NCBI GenBank assembly: GCA_037013495.1
Contig: CM072805.1
Span: forward strand, 17,766,601-17,830,600
Source: Hippophae tibetana
Taxonomy: Eukaryota; Streptophyta; Magnoliopsida; Rosales; Elaeagnaceae
Reading direction: 5' to 3'
Length of the DNA stretch: 64,000 bases
Shown here: positions 22,441 to 34,309 of the stretch, piece after piece
Layout: each line of letters starts with the position of its first letter
Numbering within the stretch: the first letter of the stretch is position 1
The notes under the pieces: generated by a model
Databases searched by the model: none
Seen by the model: only the letters and a program-made list of their open reading frames with translations
What the model was told of the DNA's origin: nothing
Translations under genes and position numbers: made by a program

Positions 22441-23122
22441 TTTAGAGCTACAAGTTCAATATGCAGGTTCTTGTTTTATGGTTATCAAAATTTGTAGTCC
22501 TTTTGATAATATTAATAGCTAATTGTTGTGTTTTATTTGAATTTTAATATATAAAACAAAAATATGTTATATTTGAATTTTAAATTTTATATTTATAATA
22601 TTTAATATATTAACAAAACTTAATAATTTGAATATATTTTACTAAAATAAGATTCATATAATATATTTAAATTTAAAATTAATAATAATTACTATTATTT
22701 TTTACCTATTATAAATCTTAAATCCGCATCGGTGCATTCTTTAGATCACAAGTCTTAAATAGTTTTGGGTGAATGGTTGTTCTTTTAACATCTTTGAAAA
22801 TGTTTACATTTGTGTAAATAATACATGCATATATGAAATCAACTACTTAAAAAAATACAATTACATGCCTTTTTTAGAATTGGATGGCAGAGCCATTGAA
22901 CTGATAGAAGGGGAACTAGAATTTTAAAATGAATATCTTTGATTTCTAGCATGTATCGAATCTTTCGCATTAAAGTTTTTTTAATCTTATCCTCATTGGG
23001 AATGTTATTGTTATTTAATCACACACCCACGTCTATTTCCCTTATTATTTCACCTATCAAGACCTCAATATACACCTATGCCACAAGTATGGTTAGTAAA
23101 AGGCTTGATATTAGTATGATTA

Positions 23123-23178
<56 letters not shown>

Positions 23179-23439
23179 TATTTTTTTAAGTAATACCTTG
23201 GTCAAATTCCATCTCAATTATAGTTTGATAGATAAATATTTGTTTTTTTTAATGATTTATTCATACATCTTGTAATTATATTATTAAATTAAATAAATCT
23301 CTTCATATATGATATTTTATTTATTCTTTAGCCAAACTAAGAAAAACCCCATGCCATATGTAGGAGTTGTTTTTTTTTCCTTTTCTTTAAACTTGTCTCC
23401 TAAATTAAAAGTGTAAATAAATGAGATAACTTTCTTAAA
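22441..23439. other. AT-rich stretch with no gene
   Basis: It holds a long (TA)n tract at 23126-23176. The apparent ORF across that tract codes only Ile-Tyr repeats and is not a gene. Confidence 0.6.
23126..23176. repeat. (TA)n microsatellite
   Basis: About 25 TA repeats without interruption. Confidence 0.97.
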
Positions 23440-23720
23440 TACAAAGTGTATTATTTTGAAAAAGAGAAAGCAAGGCTCAACATTGAGAGGAGGATTGAAC
23501 AATATATCAAAAAAACCAACAAAGGACGTCATAGGATGATCTTTGAGCCTAGGGATTGGGTCTGGGTGCATCTGAGAAAAGAGCACTTTATAGAATAAAG
23601 AAAATCAAAGCATCTAACACAGGGAGATGGTCTATTTCAAGCCATCAAAAGGATTAATGAAAATTCCTACAAGCTAGACTTTCATGGTGAGTATAATGTG
23701 AGATGAAACAAATAACAATT
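23440..23720 (+). pseudogene. Chromovirus integrase C-terminal remnant
   Basis: The plus frame reads GRHRMIFEPRDWVWVHLRKE (from about 23522), one stop, then DGLFQAIKRINENSYKLDFH and GEYNV. These are the conserved C-terminal integrase blocks of chromovirus-type gypsy elements, which bind DNA. The remnant joins Athila-type sequence near 23770. It belongs to the same broad group as the RT stub at 12.1-12.3 kb. Confidence 0.75.
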
Positions 23721-23777
23721 TCTTTACAACTAGCAAACTGATCCATCAAGTATCTACGGGGAATCATAAAAGATGTA

Positions 23778-25405
23778 TTGGTAAAGGTGGATAAATTTAT
23801 TTTTCGTGCTGATTTTGCGATGTTAGATATAGACGAAGACCAAGATGTCCCACTAATTCCTGACCGGTCATTCTTGACTACGGGAAGGGCTTTAATAGAT
23901 ATTCAAAAGGGTGAGTTAACATTGAGTGTAAACAAGGAAGAGGTTATGTTTAACATCTATGAAGCCATGAGATTTATAGAAGATCAAAGCACTTGCTTTT
24001 TGGTAGATATCATTGAACAATGTGAAGTAGAAGCCTTTTAAGAAAATATGCTAGCTAATTACCTAGAATGATCATTGCAGTAGTTTACATCATTTAGCAA
24101 ATAAGTGGAGAGCATTTTCCTGATCATCATTTAACAAAGACAAATTCTATTATCTCTACAAAAAGGCTATAAACTACAACTCCATAATTGAAGCAATTTC
24201 CTAAGCATCTTTGCTATGCATTCTTAGGTGATAGTTACACTTTTTAAGTGATTGTTGCGGAATCACTTACACTCAAAGAAGAGGAAAAGTTATTGTGTAT
24301 GTTAAGGGAGCATAGAACAACATTAGGATGGACTATCCCTGACATAAAAGGTATAAGTCCATCCATTTGCATGCACAAGATTTAATGGAGGAACCTTACA
24401 AACCATCAATTGAGCCCCAAAGACGATTAAATCCAACAATGAAGAAAATTGTGAGAGATGAAATTTTGAAGCTTTTCAATACTGGAATTAATTATGCTAT
24501 TTCAAATAGTTCATGGGTAAGTCCAATGCATGTTGTACCAAAAAAGGGTGGAATGACGGTAGTGAAAAATGACAACAATGAGCTTATTCCTACAAAATAG
24601 TCACATGTTGGCATGTATCTATAGATTATCATAAGTTGAACAAATCAATAAGGAAGGATCATTTTATACTTTCATTCATCGATCAAATGTTAGATCGATT
24701 GGCACGATATCCCTATTATTACTTCTTAGATAATTATTTGGGGTATAACCAGATTACTATAGCCCTTGAAGATCAGAAGAAAACTACATTCACATGCCCC
24801 TATAGAACAATTGCTTTTAGAATGATGTCATTTGGATTGTGCATAGCCTCAGCAACATTTCAATGTTGCATAATGGCTATCTTTTTATAGATATGGTAAA
24901 AAAATATGATGGAAATTTTCATGGATGACTTTTCAGTTGGAAAAGCATGTCATCTCCCTATAGAGTTGGAGTATAAAGCTTATTGGGTTGTAAAGAAGTT
25001 TAATTTTGATTTGAAGGCAATAGGGGAAAAACTTCTTGAATTGAATGAAATGGATGAGTTCCGGAACGATGCTTATGAAAACACAAAGATCTACAAAGAA
25101 TGCACAAAGAAGTGGCATGAAAAATAGATTCTTAGGCATAAGTTTGCTTTAAGAAAACATGTTTTTCTCTTCAATTCAAGACTAAAACTCTTCCCGGGTA
25201 AGTTAAGATCAAGATGGATATGTCCTTATACAATTAAAAAAGTTTCCACTTTTGGAGCAATAGAATTGAAGGACAAGACATGGAATATATTCAGAGTTAA
25301 TGGTAAGAGACTGAAGCACTATTATGTAGAACAAGTAGAGAGGAATTGTGCATTTATTCCTCTTCGAAATCCAAATTGATAAAGATTGAAAAGTCTGGCT
25401 ATACA
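23778..25405 (+). mobile_element. Athila remnant: protease end, RT part, fused to integrase end
   Basis: Protease C-terminal text (FIFRADFAMLDIDEDQDVPL, then FLTTGRALIDIQKGELTL) opens at 23778-24041. RT follows from about 24290 (WTIPDIKGISPSICMHKI) through SSWVSPMHVVPKKGG, RKDHFILSFIDQMLDRLARY, TTFTCP and FGLCIASATF to the FMDD catalytic motif (near 24920). There the frame passes straight into GKACHLPIELEYKAYW and DEFRNDAYENTKIY, which belong to the integrase C-terminus about 2 kb further on in a complete element. The tail [17 protein letters not shown] runs to 25380. Stops and frameshifts are present throughout. Confidence 0.85.
24906..25127 (+). pseudogene. Open reading frame spanning an RT-to-integrase deletion junction
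   Basis: 73 codons: MMEIFMDDFSV (the RT catalytic block) is followed directly by GKACHLPIELEYKAYW (integrase tail). Element C at 62.4-63.6 kb shows how much lies between these blocks in an undeleted copy (RT thumb, RNase H, integrase core). The in-frame join is most simply a deletion, perhaps through the short shared TTGGAAA-like sequence at the junction. A functional fusion is unlikely because both partners are incomplete. Confidence 0.75.
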
Positions 25406-26782
25406 CTATAAAACATGCGCTTATGGGAGGTAGCCCATAAAACTTTCTTTTGTTATTTTATTTTGTTTTTTATTACTTTTTTAATAATTTAGATTTTGAT
25501 GTTGGTTTATTTTGTAGGAATAAAGAGTTGAAAATTACTAACTATATAGAACTAGGAAAGTTCCTTTCATTTCTTCAATCTGTCTCCCTTTTAAATTACA
25601 ATAAGGACATTGTTTAGTTTAAATTTGGGAGTGTCAACTCTTATAGTCTTGAGTTGTTGGATTATCTTATCAAGCATATATTTAAGTATAATTGAATTCG
25701 ATATGACTTTAAAATTTGTGATTAATGATGGTTTTGAGAAATTTTTCAAAATCTGCTATTATGTTAGGGAGAGTTTTATGAGTACTTTGATTAAAAAATT
25801 TGTCCTTGAAAATAATTGAGCACACAGTAAATTTTTCTCTACTCCATTTAAATCTTTGTCCTTCAAAATCTACTATTATGTTAGGTAGAGTTTTACGTAA
25901 GCCTTATTTTTTCTTTTAACTACATAAATCATTCTTATTCTAAGCCTGAAAAACCATGAATTTACCTTAAATTTTGAGAAAATACTTTGGTTGAAATTTG
26001 CATTTAAAGAGAAAATTAGTTCAAATTAAATAATCTACGTTATGTTTGCTCTATTCGATTAAAGTGTGAAAAAAAGAGAAAGTGAAAGACAAGAATCAAA
26101 AAAGGGTTAAAGTGGTTGAAATTAGTAAAGATTGAGTATCAAGGTAACCATACAAAAAAAAAACACTCCACTTATTGAGTTTCAAGGTAAATAGAGAGCA
26201 CAACCCTTATTGAGTATAACAACAATATTGTCATCAGTATGAGCATATTGTCGAGAAAGAGCTATGGTGTGAATCATGTGGATATTGTTTTTATTGTTTC
26301 TTTCTACGAAATATTTTCCCAATTTGCTTTGATTTTCCATATCTATTTCTTTTTTAGCCACCATGTGGCTTGTCATTACAACCCTAATTAAATACATTTT
26401 GATCTCTGGTTTTGGTATTTGATTAGTTTAGTGAAAATGATTTCTAAAAATTGGACTTATAGAGTAAGTTTTGAGAGAATTCTTCTGATTTCAATTGTTC
26501 TACTTCTATCTAAATTTGTTTATAGTTTGAAGTTAAATTGACTATTTCACACACAAAAGCTCAAAGACTTAGCTTTAGGATGAATAAATGCTTAACTCTT
26601 TCTTGACAAATTGTTGAATTTTTGATTGCTTTTCTTATTATTTTCGATGTAAAAAGAGTAAGTTATTAGTGATGAAATCTAAATTTAGATCAAGGTTAGA
26701 TGAGTACTGATAGTTGACACTATATATAATTGTCTTTTATTTTATTTTCTTTTTATTGGAGGATAAACAAAGTTCTAAGTTT
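25406..26782 (+). mobile_element. Athila 3' untranslated spacer
   Basis: It contains the hairpin ATGGGAGGTAGCCCAT (25423-25438), found after integrase in this family, and AAGGACATTGTTTAGTTTAA followed by TTTGGGAGTG (near 25605-25632). Near 26755 a TTGGAGGATAAACAAAG block precedes the junction with the 26.8-kb segment. No ORF of note; the LTR expected at the end is missing. Confidence 0.6.
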
Positions 26783-27073
26783 GTAAATGTTTGATAATTT
26801 GTATAATTTGATATAATTTATCACTTTTTAACTTTAATTTTAGTCTAATGTTATTTAATTTTTATTAATTTTAGATTTTATAATTATTATTTAAATTTTA
26901 TTTTAAATTTGAAGAAGATGAAGGTTCAAAGTTTTAAAAATATATCATTTTAAGTATTCTAAAATTTAAATGGAGATTTCTATATATATATATATATATA
27001 AAAGGAAGGAGACGTATTATATATATATATAAAAAAAAAAAAAAAGAGAAACGAAAGCAGCGGTTGGAAAGAT

Positions 27074-27138
27074 CTATATATATATAAAGGTAGGCGGCTG
27101 GGGGGGAGGAAAAAAAAATAACGGAAGGCGCGGACTGC
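27074..27138. repeat. Left arm of a ~65-bp inverted repeat
   Basis: TATATATAAAGG, AGGCGGCTGGGGGGGAGG, poly-A and GGAAGGCGCGGACTGC run inward. The reverse complement, with few changes, lies at 27848-27912. It is unusually G-rich for this region. Confidence 0.8.
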
Positions 27139-27847
27139 AAAAACAAAACTGATAAATCGAAAAAAGAAAAAAAGTAGGGAGGCGCGGCTGGAAAGAGAAA
27201 ATCAAAAGCATATTCGAGATTAATACCAAAGTAGATTATTTTTGTGAGTTATTTTTATTTCAATGCTATCTTAAAAAATTAAGATTAATTTATTTATATA
27301 AAATTTAATTTTTGATATAAATTAATTTTTTTATGTTAAAAAAATATAATTTAATTTTAAAATATGTTTTATTTTTTATGTTAATTTAAACTATTGATTT
27401 TTATATATTTTTAATTTATTTTGAGTTTAATGCTTCTAATTAATTATATATTAATTAAATGATTTTAGTATTATAATTTAATATTGTAAAAATAAATTCG
27501 ATTTTTTAGAAGTTTTATTCCTATTAATTTGATATTTGAACAATATTTTTTTTTACGTATTTTTTAAATTAATTTTATTTTAAATTTTAATTATAACAAT
27601 CTTAATAATTTTTCTATATAAAATTAAGATTAATATAATTTTAATATTTATAAAAAATAAGTTATTAACGATTAAAAATGATAATCATTTTATTATTTTA
27701 TTATAAAATGATAATCTTTTTATCATTTAAGACTAATATTATTTTAATTTATTAATTTATTATTTTATACTCAATTTTATAAAAAAGTAAGTTACCCACA
27801 CGTGTTTATAAAATTGGAAGGGTAAAGTATCAAAAGATCATACTTGT

Positions 27848-27900
27848 TGTCTGCGCCTTCCCTTATTTTTTTTCCTCCCCCTTAGCCGCCTCTCTTTTTA

Positions 27901-27912
<12 letters not shown>
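27848..27912. repeat. Right arm of the inverted repeat
   Basis: GTCTGCGCCTTCCCTTATTT, CCTCCCCCTTAGCCGCCT and TTTTATATATA are the complement of the left arm. The 710 bp between the arms is almost pure A/T with no ORF. Confidence 0.8.

Positions 27913-27993
<81 letters not shown>
27904..27993. repeat. Long (TA)n microsatellite
   Basis: About 45 uninterrupted TA repeats, the longest in the window, directly outside the right inverted-repeat arm. A shorter TA tract (26984-27000) lies outside the left arm. Confidence 0.97.
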
Positions 27994-27997
<4 letters not shown>

Positions 27998-28440
27998 ACT
28001 TATCTAGGATGGCACTAAGATGATTTTCTTTTTTAAATTATAAAATAATATCTTTAAAAATTATAATAATAAAAATAAAATCTTAAAAATATTAAATAAT
28101 TTTTAATTAAATGATAATCAATATTTAACCATTCTCAATTCTTAAATAATGCTGATTATATATCAACTGTGGGTGGATGTATTCGAGCTAATTATTGAAG
28201 TAGAGATGATCAGCAAAGTCTTTGTCCAGACTTCAAATTAAGTCTTTTTTTTTATATAATAAAACATAGGAAAAATCCGTAATAGATTATACATAATATT
28301 TTTTATTTTATAATTTACGAAAAATTAAAAAAAGTTATATCTTTTAATAATATTTTTATAATTAAATATAAACACTTACTGTGCCTACTTTGTGGAATAA
28401 ATCAAATTTGATTTGAAGGGTATCTCCAATTTATTATTTT

Positions 28441-28779
28441 ATTTTATATTAAAAGTTATACAAATTTTTACTATTTTTTAAATATTAATATTAAATATTA
28501 TATTTATTTATAAAATAATATTGTAATTGATTAAAAATAATATTGAGTTTATGAGTTAAAATAGGAGGTAATTAATTTAGAATAAAATTCATATAAAGTA
28601 GCTTCCGATATTATTAAAGATAGATGTGTTTCACCTTGTTTGAATGATGAATAGAAAAATTAGGTAACTTAATTTTGACGAATGAAGAAATGTTTGGCAT
28701 ATGAAATGAGAATTTGAAAGCTATAAATATGACTTCATTTCTTTATTATTAATCATCCCAAAAATAGTGAAAAACTTGT
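28441..28779. other. AT-rich non-coding stretch
   Basis: No gene seen between the duplicated segment and the copia LTR tail. Confidence 0.4.
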
Positions 28780-29475
28780 ATAAGAAGTTTTTTTGAGAGA
28801 ATTTTGTGGGAAAATCTCTTGTGCTTGTAATTGCTCATTTTTTTAAAATTACTGAGAATGTGATTGTAACCATTTTCCACATAGTGAATTTTTTCTATGG
28901 TTGTTTTTTCACAATGAAAATGGTTTTTCTCAAATTTAAAGTTTTCTATTATAATTCTTGTGTTGTATATTTTCTATTTTTCTATTCTTTGATATTCTAC
29001 TAAGTAGGATCTTGTGATGGAGAATTTGTGATTAAATCATTTGATCCAAATTTCCTAACAACTAGTATCAAAGCCAATTTCAAAGAAAGAAGCAAAAATG
29101 TGAGGATTGACATTGAGAAATTTGATGTGAGAATCAATTTTAGTTTGTGGCAAGTAATATAAGTCAAAGATTTGTTGATCCAATACGGGTTACACAAGGT
29201 GTTAAAGGGGAAACTAATCCCTGTTACTGGTAATGAGTTTAGTAAAATCAAATAATTGATGGAGATGGAGATTGAGAAAATCTTGATCTAAGAGCTACAA
29301 GTGCAATTTGGCTCTCTATTGTAAAAAATATTCTTACAAATGTGTGTGGAATATCTATGGCCAAAAAACTTTGAAAAAAACTTGAAGAATTGTATTAAGT
29401 AAAAGGCGTCTCAAATCGCGTGTATTTGAAGGAGCAATTTCATACTTTGCGTATGAAAAGGAAATATTATGTCTA
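28780..29475 (+). mobile_element. Tnt1-like Ty1/copia fragment: LTR tail, primer site, start of gag
   Basis: The LTR tail ends CTAACA at 29060. It is followed at 29062-29074 by CTAGTATCAAAGC, close to the initiator-Met tRNA site of copia elements. Gag begins near 29100: IEKFDVRINFSLWQV, then KDLLIQYGLHKVLKGK after one stop, a degraded WxKLEELY block near 29380 and a VYLKEQFHTLRMK-like block near 29430. It is cut at about 29475. The layout and the FSLW motif resemble the Tnt1 group. Confidence 0.75.
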
Positions 29476-30499
29476 ACCTTCACTAAACTAACAATAAATA
29501 ACTTTTTTAAAATAAAACTCTATTTACTAAGAGTTAGGCTATTGTTATGCACTTATTGCATTATTGAATTAAACAAAGTTGTATCACTTGATGTGTTGGT
29601 TACATTTATTAATTTATAAGGAAATTTGAAAAATTGAGAAATAATGAATCTTGGAAGAAATTTAAAATAAAAATAATTAAAACTCATCATATTTACTTAT
29701 CTTAGTATGAAATTGAAACAAAAATTTATTTTATTAAATGCATTTTTAATATAAAATTAGTTATTTTTAAAAAGGTTAATTTTAGAAAATAATTTTCAAA
29801 TTATTTTAAGGAATTTAATTATGAGTTTTTCCTTAATAATTAAGTTATCAGAAAATGGATAACTTAACTATACTAGCAAAAATGCACGTACTTTATATGT
29901 TAGTAATCTTATTTTATTTTCAAATCATATTTATTAACTTTATATATAACAATAAATTTTTATATGTAATTTAAAAATCATAATTTATAGTATAAAATAA
30001 TTTTAGACTCTAATCATTTTGGAACCATAACTAAGTTATATAAAATTTCAAACATTAAAAGTTAAATAAATATTAATTTTTTTTGTGATTTATTTAGTTT
30101 AATTAAATATAAAAATTAATCGAAATAAGATAATTAATGTATATCGATTATTTTTTTTAGAAAATCAAATACTTAAATATTAACCATTTGTTTAATTATA
30201 ATTTAAAAAAACTCATATTGAGAAAATATGTACAAGTAATGGAAACTTTTTTTTTAACAAATTGTATTACCATATTTGAGTTTTTCTTCTTCTTTCTTCT
30301 TTTTTGAAAAATTATAAAAAATAATACTCTTAAAACTTATAATAATAACAAAAATAGTATTTTAATAATATTGAATGAGATCCAATTTGATTGTGTTTAA
30401 CATTGAATGCATCAAATGACAATAGTTCAATTTAAACGGTGTCCGATTGAATAACATTCAATATGAAATAATGTATCAAGTTTTTTTTATAATTGTAAA
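29476..30499. other. AT-rich non-coding stretch
   Basis: I see no coding similarity or repeat structure. Confidence 0.4.
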
Positions 30500-31495
30500 A
30501 ATGTATGAGTTGGATATTAATAGAATTATTTTTGGATGTTGAGATTGAGTTAAAACCTAAATTTGGTGTATAAGAATCAAATAGTGAGACTACCTTGTGA
30601 AATTATTGAGCCTATGTTAATATTTATTTTACTATTTTATAAATTGTTAGATAATATCTATAAGTTTTGCATTGAATCTAGGACTTTAAACATCTAATGA
30701 AGTATCATGTACTTATTTTTATTGCTTCATTTAAATGATTTGAGTAGAAGTTGGTGTGTACTTGTTTTTATTCATACTTGACTTCTAGTAGATACAAGAT
30801 ATACATGGAATTTCCTTAGCAAAAAAAGCCAAACTAGCCATTTACCATAATAATATATGTTCATGGGTCTATTCTCATAATAAAAAGATAAAAGAAAAAG
30901 AGAGAAAAATAGTTTAACTAAATACTATGATATTGAATTCTTCAAAGTAGTAACATGGTTATTACTAAATAGTAGGAATAACCACTTGAAGTCAAATAAA
31001 TTTTCATTCATCTTGAGGCATATAAATTTTGTTTGTTTATTGATTTTGATTAAAGTATGCTAATGTATTCATAATCCTAGCATTTGATTCCTTTCATAAG
31101 ATCCATGTTATGCACATTTGAGCCTTTCTTGTTTATCATATGCAAAGTTTTTTGCTTTATTATTTACATAACTTTTGTATATCTCGTAAGGAATAGAGTT
31201 GAAATAAATTCAAAATCTTAAATCTAGGTTTGTATGGGTTAATGTTAATATGTTATAGTAAAGGGACATGAATTTGTGATGTGTAATTGATTTCAACAAT
31301 GAACTTTGATTCTTTGAGATGTTGGATGAACTTGTGCATATGTCTTAAATTATGAATTGAAAATAAACTAAAGCATGAGAATTTTCATAATTTTGTTTTT
31401 ATTTTTGTTATTAGTATTTTTATTTTATTTTTAGTTTTTGCATATTATAATATTGATGGGTATTATCACTAGAAACCCTCACAAGACTTTAACTA
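30500..31495 (+). mobile_element. Athila 3' spacer fragment
   Basis: It matches 44690-45600 block by block (GATGTTGAGATTGAG, TATAAGAATCAAATAGTG, TTGCATTGAAT, ATGAAGTATCATGTACTTAT, TGACTTCTAGTA). It then matches the pre-LTR block at 16770-16830 (GGGTATTATCACTAGAAACC). It ends at CAAGACTTTAACTA, where the rest of the spacer and the whole LTR are missing. Confidence 0.75.
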
Positions 31496-32349
31496 TTTTT
31501 AGTTTTTGTGATTTTCTTTTTATTTTGACGATTTTGTAAATATATGTAATCTAGCTAGTTATTTTTTATCATTTTAATTATTTTTCTTTCTTGTTTATTT
31601 TTATTTATTTTTTTATTTTATTTATTTATTTAATTTTCATTTATTTATTTAATTAATTAATTTTTATTTTTTTGTTACTTTATGGTGCTTAATTTTAATT
31701 ATCGTTTAACATTAGTATATGCGAGACAGGAGATCAATTGAGAATCAACTCACACTTGTCATATATACCGTTAAGAATTAAAGAGTACTTTAAAAGGCTG
31801 GATAGTAATGTCTAAAGTCCTTTTCTTGAACCTATAATTAAGCTAGCATTGGTATAGCAATGAAGGAGTGTGAAATGCTAATTATTGGTATTGTTACCAC
31901 TGCTATACAGTTGGGGGAAACGGTTCAAAACTCTAAATTGAAATTTTTTTTCATTTTTCCATGTTACCTCCTATGAAATTCTTAATGAAAATCATTTGAC
32001 ATTTATTAGAAAGTTCTCCTCAACTATATAGGAATTCCCATTAAATGGGTCAAATAAAGATCAACTAAAAATGAGAATTTTTACATACTTTAAAAGATAA
32101 GGTTAAAGTATAGCTAATAACTCTCTCACAAGGTTTCTAATAACATAGGAGAGAGTCTACAATAAGTTCATGAGGAAATTTTATTCACATAAGAAATCTT
32201 TTGATTTTAGAACAAAAATTACAAGATTCTCTCAAAAGAAAGGAGAACCATTCCATAAAGCTTGGATGGTTCAAACTTTTACTCATTCAATGGCCGTGTC
32301 ACAACTTTTCACTATAGTTATAAAACTAATTCTTCTACGATGGATTGAC
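31496..32349 (+). pseudogene. Athila leader and gag remnant (parallel to 18.65-19.35 kb)
   Basis: The leader matches 18650-18990. Gag follows with an inserted ~90 bp (near 32000-32090). A 66-codon open stretch at 32170-32370 keeps KFYSHKKSFDFRTKITRFSQ and GEPFHKAW, matching the gag at 59.8 kb. The frame is broken elsewhere. Confidence 0.7.
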
Positions 32350-33237
32350 ATTGTTGGAAAAATGAATTAAAAAAGGATGTTTAAAATGTTTTGCCTATTT
32401 AATATAACTCAATGGCTATTAAAGCTAAGTAAATATTTCCTCCAAAATTTCTTTTCATTAATTTCTTACTATTTTCTTATAAAAAATATTTTATACTTAT
32501 ATTTTGTTGGAGGAGTGGTCTTCATTTATATATATATTGATGAAAGATCCTTAATTTGTGATAGGTGAAAAAAATGAAATGCAAAATATTATAGTATTTT
32601 AATTTTTATTTAATCAATTTTTGTATTCACAATCTATAGTTATTATTTTTTAATAAAGTTCACACACATAACAATTCTTTGAGTAGAAAATTGTGGTATA
32701 AGTTTATTAATAGTTGATCATTGTATTTCAGAGATAAGTTTATGGAATTTTCATACACCAATAGTGAGTGAAAAAATAAACTTAAGGACACTGTGTGATA
32801 CATGAACCTTATTCATTTTTATATTTTATTTCTATTTTATGCTATTTAAATTTTGTGTTTATGATTTATATATACTTCTATTTTTATATTTTTGATTTAT
32901 AATAATTCATTTTTATTCTTTACTTATTTCTCTATGTATTATTTCCTATTATCTTAATAATTTTTTTCTATGAAAAAACTATGATCTTACTATTTGGGTG
33001 CTTTTGTTCTCTGAGAAGTTAACAATTATTATTATTTATTTTTAAATTTCAATTTCAAACTGAGACTTTTTGTGAAAAATCTGCTCCTATCTATCATCAT
33101 TTTAGAACCTCTCTTTTAATTTAAATCTTCTTTTTGTTTACTACATTTAGTGATCTTAGTTTGCTATGTAATTCAATTGAGTTACTTTATTCACTTTAGT
33201 TTTACGTTTTGATTTTACTCTAATGAGCTTGACTAAT
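32350..33237 (+). mobile_element. Copia-LTR-like sequence (parallel to 19.35-20.2 kb)
   Basis: It starts TTGTTGGAAAAATGAA inside the gag remnant and tracks 19354-20215 with small indels until it meets chromovirus LTR sequence at about 33237. Confidence 0.5.
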
Positions 33238-33448
33238 GGAGTTTAACTAATAAAGATTGAGGTGCTAAATATTTTAAAGATTCTCAAGATCTTACGCAAG
33301 GAATTTGCTATGTAATTCACTTGAGTTACTTTATTCACTTTAGTTTTACGTTTTCATTTTACTCTAATGAGCTTAACTAATGGAGTTTAACTAATAAAGA
33401 TCGAGGTGCTAAATATTTTAAGATTCTCAAGATCTTATATAAGGAATA
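33161..33448. repeat. Tandem duplication of 144 bp across an LTR junction
   Basis: TTGCTATGTAATTCA starts at 33161 and 33305. Both units run through TTTAGTTTTACGTTTT and TAATGGAGTTTAACTAATAA to CTCAAGATCTTA. Only a few bases differ. The duplication spans the join between copia-like and chromovirus-LTR sequence, so it is younger than that join. Confidence 0.93.
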
Positions 33449-34060
33449 GATTTGAAATAATAAATTGGATGCAAGGATTAATTTAAGAATCAATATTCTT
33501 GTTTTAATTAATTATAGGCCTTTTATGTTTAGCTAATTTTATTTTAGTGAATTATGGGATTTTTATTATGGGATTTTATTTTAAGTTTTTTAGTCTTTTA
33601 TTTAATTGAGGGACTTTTATGTTTAGCAATTTTTATTTTAGTTAATTGTGGGCTTTTTATTTTAAGTCTTTTAATCTTTTATTTTTAAGGTTGGACTAGG
33701 CCTAATTCAAAACTAAATAGGCTTATAGGCCCATTCCTTCTAGGGTTTTTTCTTTTAGGATTTCTTGCGTATTAATAAGAATATCTATGTAATTTGGAGG
33801 CAAGAACGAATATTCATTAATGAAAAGAAAATTTCAGAAAGCTTCTTACTAAAACTTCTTGTGTTTTTGATTGAATGCTTGAACTCGACTTATTAAAGGG
33901 AGTGATCATCCTTTGTAGCGTCTCAAGATTTGGGTTTTAAGGACTTTGTTTTCTTAGGGTTCTAATATGATCATATTTTGACACATTCTTAGCAAATCAA
34001 TCATTGATATTCCTTTGAGTTCGTGGGTTCCTAAGTTGTTCGCCTAAAGACTCCGCATCA
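33382..34060 (+). mobile_element. Chromovirus-like LTR (plus strand), second copy
   Basis: It matches the reverse complement of 11361-12055 throughout: TTGGATGCAAGGATTAATTT, GGCCTAATTCAAAACTAAAT, TCTAGGGTTTTTTCTTTTAG, CTTGAACTCGACTTAT and AGTGATCATCCTTTGT. It ends GCATCA. No primer-binding site follows, so it is a 3' or solo LTR. Part of its start is repeated by the 144-bp duplication. Confidence 0.7.
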
Positions 34061-34309
34061 TTGACTTATTTTTTTTTTCTTTATTTAACGTTTTTGCTCT
34101 TATTTTCTTGTTTTGTTTACCTATAAACCTAAAAGTTTAACATAATAGCCTTACATTCGATACTAATTGTTTTTTGTTCAATTTATTTTTGTCTACTAGA
34201 ACTTGCTTCTTTTTTTGTTCCTACTATATCTTATTAGTTTTTGTAGTTATTATTTGTTTAGAACCTATTATTGTTACTGTTTTATTTTTACCTTTCACTT
34301 GCAATCTAG

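Larger units (their letters stand above)
26783..28440. repeat. Duplicate of the CNGC upstream region (segment beta)
   Basis: 26783-26995 matches 14225-14435 and 28000-28440 matches 14690-15130, in the same order and orientation. The middle has been expanded by a fold-back structure and TA tracts. No CNGC exon accompanies this copy: the match breaks off at about 26783, where the Athila spacer begins. Confidence 0.75.

Noticed and set aside
22939..23193. 84-codon ORF ending in Ile-Tyr repeats
   Set aside because: It is a by-product of the (TA)n tract.
27904..27993. Replication origin or matrix-attachment site at the long TA tract
   Set aside because: A TA tract alone does not support this; similar tracts occur at several places in the window.
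26783..28440. A second CNGC gene copy next to the duplicated upstream region
   Set aside because: No exon matching the CNGC sequence was found on either strand near 25.5-27 kb; the sequence there is Athila spacer.
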